Origin: Lytechinus variegatus
Lineage: Eukaryota; Echinodermata; Echinoidea; Temnopleuroida; Toxopneustidae
Length of the DNA stretch: 64,000 nt
NCBI RefSeq assembly: GCF_018143015.1
Contig: NC_054740.1
Coordinates: forward strand, 17,963,190 to 18,027,189
Reading direction: 5' to 3'
The notes under the pieces are model-generated. The model was not told where the DNA came from and did not search any database. It saw nothing but the letters and a program-made list of their open reading frames with translations. Below are positions 59,716-64,000 of this stretch, piece by piece. Within the stretch, counting starts at the first letter, position 1; every line of letters begins with the position of its first letter. The position numbers were made by a program, and so were the translations under genes.

Positions 59716-60686
59716 TGCCGTATCAGCTCTGATAAACGTTCGTATGAGTCCTCTTGATGTTGAAGCAAGTCCATCGACTGTTCAAACAAAGTTTGAAATT
59801 CCTGTACAATTAGTCACTTGAATATCTATGTATTTATTAATTCAAGTGAATCATAATCAATTCCTATTCATTGATTAATGTTTTGCTTCACTGCACCAAT
59901 GACAGTGTGCAGATTATTGATGAGAAGCAGATAATTTGAAAAGAAAGAAGTGAAGAATGTATTATTTTCTCAACAAAGTCATGTTGACAATCCTCATCAT
60001 TGCATGAGATATGATGACAGTGGAAATGAAAAGTTCACTGACTTATCATTCAAGTGATGATGGATGAAAATCCAGTGACAATTAGGCCTACTTTCAATAT
60101 AGCGTTTGGTCCACAAATTTGAAAATCCAGTCCGAAAAGTTAAATGTGATTTCAATCAAGGAATGACAATTATTATTCAGTTTCTGTGTTGAAGTGAGTC
60201 TAAGTGAGTCAGTGTCGTCTACAAATAATGCAATGTTGATCCTCTCATCAAATCAATTTGATGCTACACACAACTGCTGTATAGACCCCCGCCAAAGTTG
60301 ACACATCAAGTTGCAGGAAGGTCACGCACTCGAGGTAAAATCGTCTTTGATGCAGTCAGTCGGCTGCTGTAGCATCGGAGCTCGGAGCGACATTCACGGG
60401 CCACTCCTCCACTCATTTCTGAAGAGACTCCGATAATGGATGACCTCACGCCCACGGGGTCAAGATTCCTTGCATTCCTAATTAGGTTGCGGAATGTTTA
60501 CATACAGAAAGATTGATAATTTTCTTCATTCTTATGCCATAATCAATCAAAATTTACTTATAATTGATTTCAAATTAAATTTTTTAATCATTTAAAATAT
60601 TTGTTAAATCTTATTTTAAATATTTTGGGTTATGCAACAATAATTTCTACGAACTAATCAGTGCTTTACAAACTCAACATTTCAAG
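59716..60686. promoter_or_regulatory. ILK 5' UTR region and divergent promoter region
   Basis: Upstream of the ILK ATG an acceptor-like TTGTTTGAACAG lies at about 59780, so the ILK 5' UTR probably continues in an exon farther right. The segment 59716-59779 contains an out-of-frame upstream ATG that opens about 22 codons overlapping the ILK start, a possible uORF. The most promoter-like DNA is 60280-60480 (CpG-containing, AGCATCGGAGCTCGGAGCGA). The plus-strand gene starts at 60687, so the two genes appear divergent. Start sites are not visible. Confidence 0.4.
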
Positions 60687-60960
60687 ATGGCAGCCTCCAT
60701 TGTTTCCACGAAAATGATGAAATTACGTCTATTTCTTTTTAGTTTACGGCAAATAAGTATCGAAAAGAATGAAATTTCACAGTTCGTTATTTCGAGAAGA
60801 AGTTCCACACTTAGATGTTGTCTTAACGCAAGGACTTTCTATGGAAACAGGCAGATTTATCGCCTAATTTCCACTTGGCGTGTCCGAACTGCGGGGATAG
60901 GGGCCACTGCGGCGATTGCCCTCGGGGCAGTAGCGGCGTGTGCTGAGTCTGCCGAAACGG
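60687..60960 (+). CDS. First coding exon of an unrecognised, probably mitochondrial protein
   Basis: The ATG at 60687 lies in CAAGATGGCAGCC, a YY1-like start context like that of the nucleoporin gene. The frame runs 91 codons plus one base to a strong donor ACGG|GTGAGT at 60961. The peptide is rich in Arg, Ser and Leu with few acidic residues (SLRQISIEKNEISQFVISRR, RTFYGNRQIYRLISTWRVR), as in a mitochondrial targeting region. It ends in a Gly/Ala-rich hydrophobic stretch, TAGIGATAAIALGAVAACAE, that could be a membrane segment or stop-transfer signal. I do not recognise the family, and no later exon can be identified within the remaining 3 kb. CpG is raised across the exon, as expected near a promoter. 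The alternative is a chance frame, but ATG context, donor and position all agree. Confidence 0.55.
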
Positions 60961-62269
60961 GTGAGTTGTTCCGCGGCCCCGCCACACAGTGGGCCAGGAG
61001 AGAGCAAAAGTGCGCCAAAACTGGTTTTTGGTCATGAAACAAATTTTGTTTTTTTTCATGTTCTAAGCAAAGATAAGAACCTGTAGGATGTCTCCATACA
61101 ACATTTCTCCATGAAATTGATTATTAGTTTCCCATTTTATTCAATATTATCGGAAAATGACCCTTTCATTGCCTTTATGGCTACCGCATCGGCGCATGTG
61201 AAAATGACACATTTTAGATATTTCACTGTTATGACAAAACGAATTGCTTAATTCATTTCTAATTCACGGGACTTTTTGATGAATGATTGTTTTAAGTGAT
61301 CAGAAATTTTCAAGATAAAATATCCCTTCAGAGGTAATTTTGGACGAAACCATTTGACAATGGGGGGTTTTAGCAATTTTTTTTTCATGAGTATTTCTTT
61401 TACAAATTGCTGCGCTGTAAATACCATGACGGTCTTTGGTATAGTTCATGCTTTACAATGATACCAAATTTAACTGCATATACGTGCATTTTCTGGAGAT
61501 ATAACCAATTTTCCAACCACATGTTCACCGTATTTATCACAAAAATCGTTCCTATAGTTAGTGTCCCATTATGCGCGTGCCGAACGTTGCGGGTGACATT
61601 AAACAAACTCCCTGCTCCCTTCCGGACCGTATCTCTGTGGAACTCACCCTCGCGTGGTGGGAGGGAGAGAGAGGGGGGATGTCTGGCTCAAGTGTCTGGT
61701 TCTTTTGACTGGTATCTTCCTAAAATATTTTCGTTAAACATACGTAAAGACAAGCTTTCTTTTCCACTTCCACTAACTATATAATAATACATGTAAAACA
61801 ACTTCATTTTTACATGTATGTCAAACTGTTCCATCCTGTGTTGCATATCTGATATGCTGTCATTCTGAGAAGATTAATTCTTAAGGTAAGATTCCCGGGT
61901 AAGATTATTAATTTGTTTTGTTGTTCATAAACCAAGTAGGGGCTACTGTATATCGCTATAACACACATGACTAGGGATGTGATTGGTCTCACTCAGTTTT
62001 CTGCCAAAATATGAAAATGTGTAAAGGACAGATACGTGGGGTCTATACATGTATAAGTTGCATTATCATTATTAGTATTTATCCCCCCCCCAAAAAAAAA
62101 AAAAATAGAGAGAAAAAAATGAAGGGCTTGTAACTTCACATACACGTATGAATTCGTTTATCTCTTGGCTCATTCTAAATTTGCTATAAATTATTGTTAA
62201 AATCAATCAAGAAGGAAGTGCATATTATCATTTCAAGGATTGTTTGGTTTATGACTCTTATTGACTTAA

Positions 62270-62766
62270 AGGGGAAGTTCACCCTGAAGAAAACTTTGTT
62301 GTAAAAATAGCAGAAAAAATAGTAGAAAATATTGGTGAAGGTTTGAGGAAAATCCGTTAAAGAGTAAGAAAGTTATTAGAGTTCAAAATTTTGGATTTGT
62401 GACGTCATAAACGAGCAGCTGCCCCATGTGTTATGTAATATAAAATGTATGAATTTCAAATTTGGTATGGTTCCTGATGACTTAATTTTGTTTTCTTTTC
62501 ATGATCGGGTGTGAAACGATTTGTCTATTGATATACAAAAGTTACAGTGAAAACCATTTTCAATTTTCTGAGAAAATGACATTTCATTGATTTTTTACCA
62601 TTCGCTATGTAGGGATGCTGCTCGCATATGACGTCACAAATCAAATAATTGAAATTCTAATAACTTTTTAATTATTTGATGAATTTTTCTCAAACCTTCA
62701 GCAATATTTTTTATTATTTTTTCTGCTATTTTTACAATAAACTTTGTGTCAGGGTGAACTTCCCCT
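62270..62766. mobile_element. Complete Kolobok/T2-like MITE with TTAA duplication
   Basis: TTAA flanks both ends (62266-62269 and 62767-62770). The termini AGGGGAAGTTCACCCTGA and CAGGGTGAACTTCCCCT are inverted. The arms extend about 150 bp (AAAAATAGCAGAAAAAATAG with TTTTTCTGCTATTTTTACA, and TTTGTGACGTCATAAACGAG with ATATGACGTCACAAATC). The length is 497 bp, with no coding capacity. TTAA targets with AGG termini are known for Kolobok/T2 MITEs. piggyBac also uses TTAA but has different ends. Confidence 0.8.
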
Positions 62767-63818
62767 TTAATATGAATTCCACAGACTAATGGTAACACGT
62801 GACATTGTGATAAGTAGCAAACTTTTAATAGTACAACAAGCACAGCCTCTTCCCCCTGATGTTCAAATTATGCAAAAAGATCCTCTCACCAAAGACATAA
62901 TGGTTGATGAGATAGCAGAGAGAGACTCTGTTACGGAATAACTTTGTATACGCTGTTCTTGGTGAAATAGGAAGGCCTGGCTTGAAGGGCCTTGTACTGA
63001 TTAACCTGCAGAGGACCCAGTCTCTATTATTTATCATTGGAATAATTATTTTAAAGATTTCACTGTCCACTTCTGGTATCAGTCCATTTTAATTCATGTA
63101 GGTGTGGTTAATCATTGTACCCAGGGAATGAAAATATTCCTTTGCATTTTTTTTCCCTTTGAATTTTACAATTCCGGATTCATGGTAGGGCGCCCTCTTT
63201 AAGCGATACTCAAGTCACAAATTGAATTGTTTGTACCCTGAGCACAGACCTTTTTTTGGTTTGTTTGCCTGTTAATGTGTTTGCTGTTTGCTAATATGCT
63301 TCCTTATTGCTGAAATTTCTCTAGAACTAGTTTCTGAAAATTTGAAACTTATTGTAGAATTAGAAACATGTATTTTCTTCTCAAATATTAATAGCCAATC
63401 AGAAAACAGTATTCTAACGACGTCATCAATATTTGAAAATACTTTTATTGAATTCTACGGGTGAAATTACCCCTATTTACCAAATTTAATCATAAAAATA
63501 TGTGAATAAAGGGTTTTGGCGCACTTTGGGTTCATTCTGGCCCACTGTGCGCCAGCGGCAGGCCATGTGCTCATCCCTAGCCAGGAGGCTTCTAGAGAGT
63601 AAAAATCATTTACTAACGTAAGGTTACTCTCAACGAAGCCAGGTCTTCCTTTCTATTCATTTGCGTGTACCATCGAAAAACCTGAAACTTTCGTCCCTGA
63701 GATTTCTATACTTTCTTTCTAGAGACTTAAAGTCAGATCTAGGCAGCCCTTAATCATGTACATCATGGGATACAACTTCATTTCCGACATTTCTACGCTT
63801 TGGATTTTATTTTTATTT

Positions 63819-63964
63819 GGAAGAGACTTGCCCGATGTTTAGCCGCCATCTTGTTTTCTATTGTTCTTCACCCATGATTATGATACGGACGCTTGCGTCG
63901 CGTAACGTTGGGGATGAACAATAGAAAACAAGATGGCGGCGTAAACATCGGGCAAGTCTCTTCC
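63819..63964. repeat. Inverted repeat carrying two YY1-like AAGATGGCGGC sites
   Basis: Arms of about 55 bp (63819-63873 and 63910-63964) are almost exact inverses around a 36-nt spacer containing GACGCTTGCGTC. Each arm has AACAATAGAAAACAAGATGG followed by CGGC, then AAACATCGGGCAAGTCTC. The AAGATGGCGGC word faces outward on both strands. This is a small foldback element or a promoter-like palindrome. The ATG in each arm leads to a stop within a few codons. Confidence 0.8.
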
Positions 63965-64000
63965 ATCTTTTCATGATATTTTTCTCATTTTTTTGATGAA

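Larger units (their letters stand above)
60961..64000. other. Probable intron 1 of the 60687 gene
   Basis: No exon is recognised. The contents include a complete TTAA-flanked foldback element (62270-62766), a GA-rich patch near 61660-61675, a C-run followed by an A-run at about 62083-62105, and a 146-bp inverted repeat (63819-63964). The 125-codon plus-strand frame at 61407-61784 and the 81-codon minus-strand frame at 62825-63070 have no domain character. Confidence 0.4.

Noticed and set aside
61407-61784. 125-codon plus-strand frame after the mitochondrial-type exon
   Set aside because: It is not in phase-compatible exon context that I can support, has no domain, and crosses GA-rich simple sequence.

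Overview
The window reads as nuclear DNA of a deuterostome marine invertebrate, most likely an echinoderm and probably a sea urchin. Genes are intron-rich with GT-AG exons, the DNA is AT-rich, introns are packed with small palindromic DNA transposons, and the proteins match bilaterian families at invertebrate-like distance. The species call is inference. Exon models below were built by hand from reading frame, splice signals and phase. Phases agree at every junction of the four multi-exon models.

Layout. (1) 0.7-8.9 kb, minus: the first two coding exons of an FG-repeat nucleoporin resembling NUP62, split by an 8-kb intron full of nested transposons. (2) 9.1-13.0 kb, plus: a complete four-exon leucine-rich-repeat gene of the LRMDA (C10orf11) type. 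It shares a 175-bp divergent promoter with the nucleoporin. (3) 19.9-26.0 kb, plus: a complete seven-exon VAMP7 (longin R-SNARE) gene with an unusual optional 35-residue N-terminal extension. (4) 34.1-35.1 kb, minus: a class A GPCR with an in-frame stop and a frame change, probably a pseudogene. (5) 43.6-59.7 kb, minus: a complete eleven-exon integrin-linked pseudokinase gene (ILK, 448 aa). (6) 60.7-61.0 kb, plus: a first coding exon, divergent from ILK, with a mitochondrial-type N-terminus and no recognised family. The genes do not form a functional cluster; they are ordinary neighbours.

The most unusual structure lies in the nucleoporin intron. A 283-bp host segment is tandemly duplicated. 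Its second copy is interrupted by a 3.68-kb Helentron/HINE-like element with subterminal inverted repeats, 440-bp internal repeats, and a 3' hairpin followed by CTAG. Nested in that element is a nearly perfect 1,047-bp palindrome with equal 519-bp arms and 10-bp flanking direct repeats. Each arm carries the same outward-facing start codon, an eight-residue mini-exon and a consensus splice donor. The 440-bp repeats also hold split pieces of a tRNA-like (SINE-type) promoter.

The rest of the non-coding DNA holds at least fifteen foldback or TIR elements (Kolobok/T2-like with TTAA, Tc1/mariner-like, hAT-like and unassigned), one LINE ORF2 tail, several recent local duplications, and a marked excess of the palindromic octamer TACATGTA.
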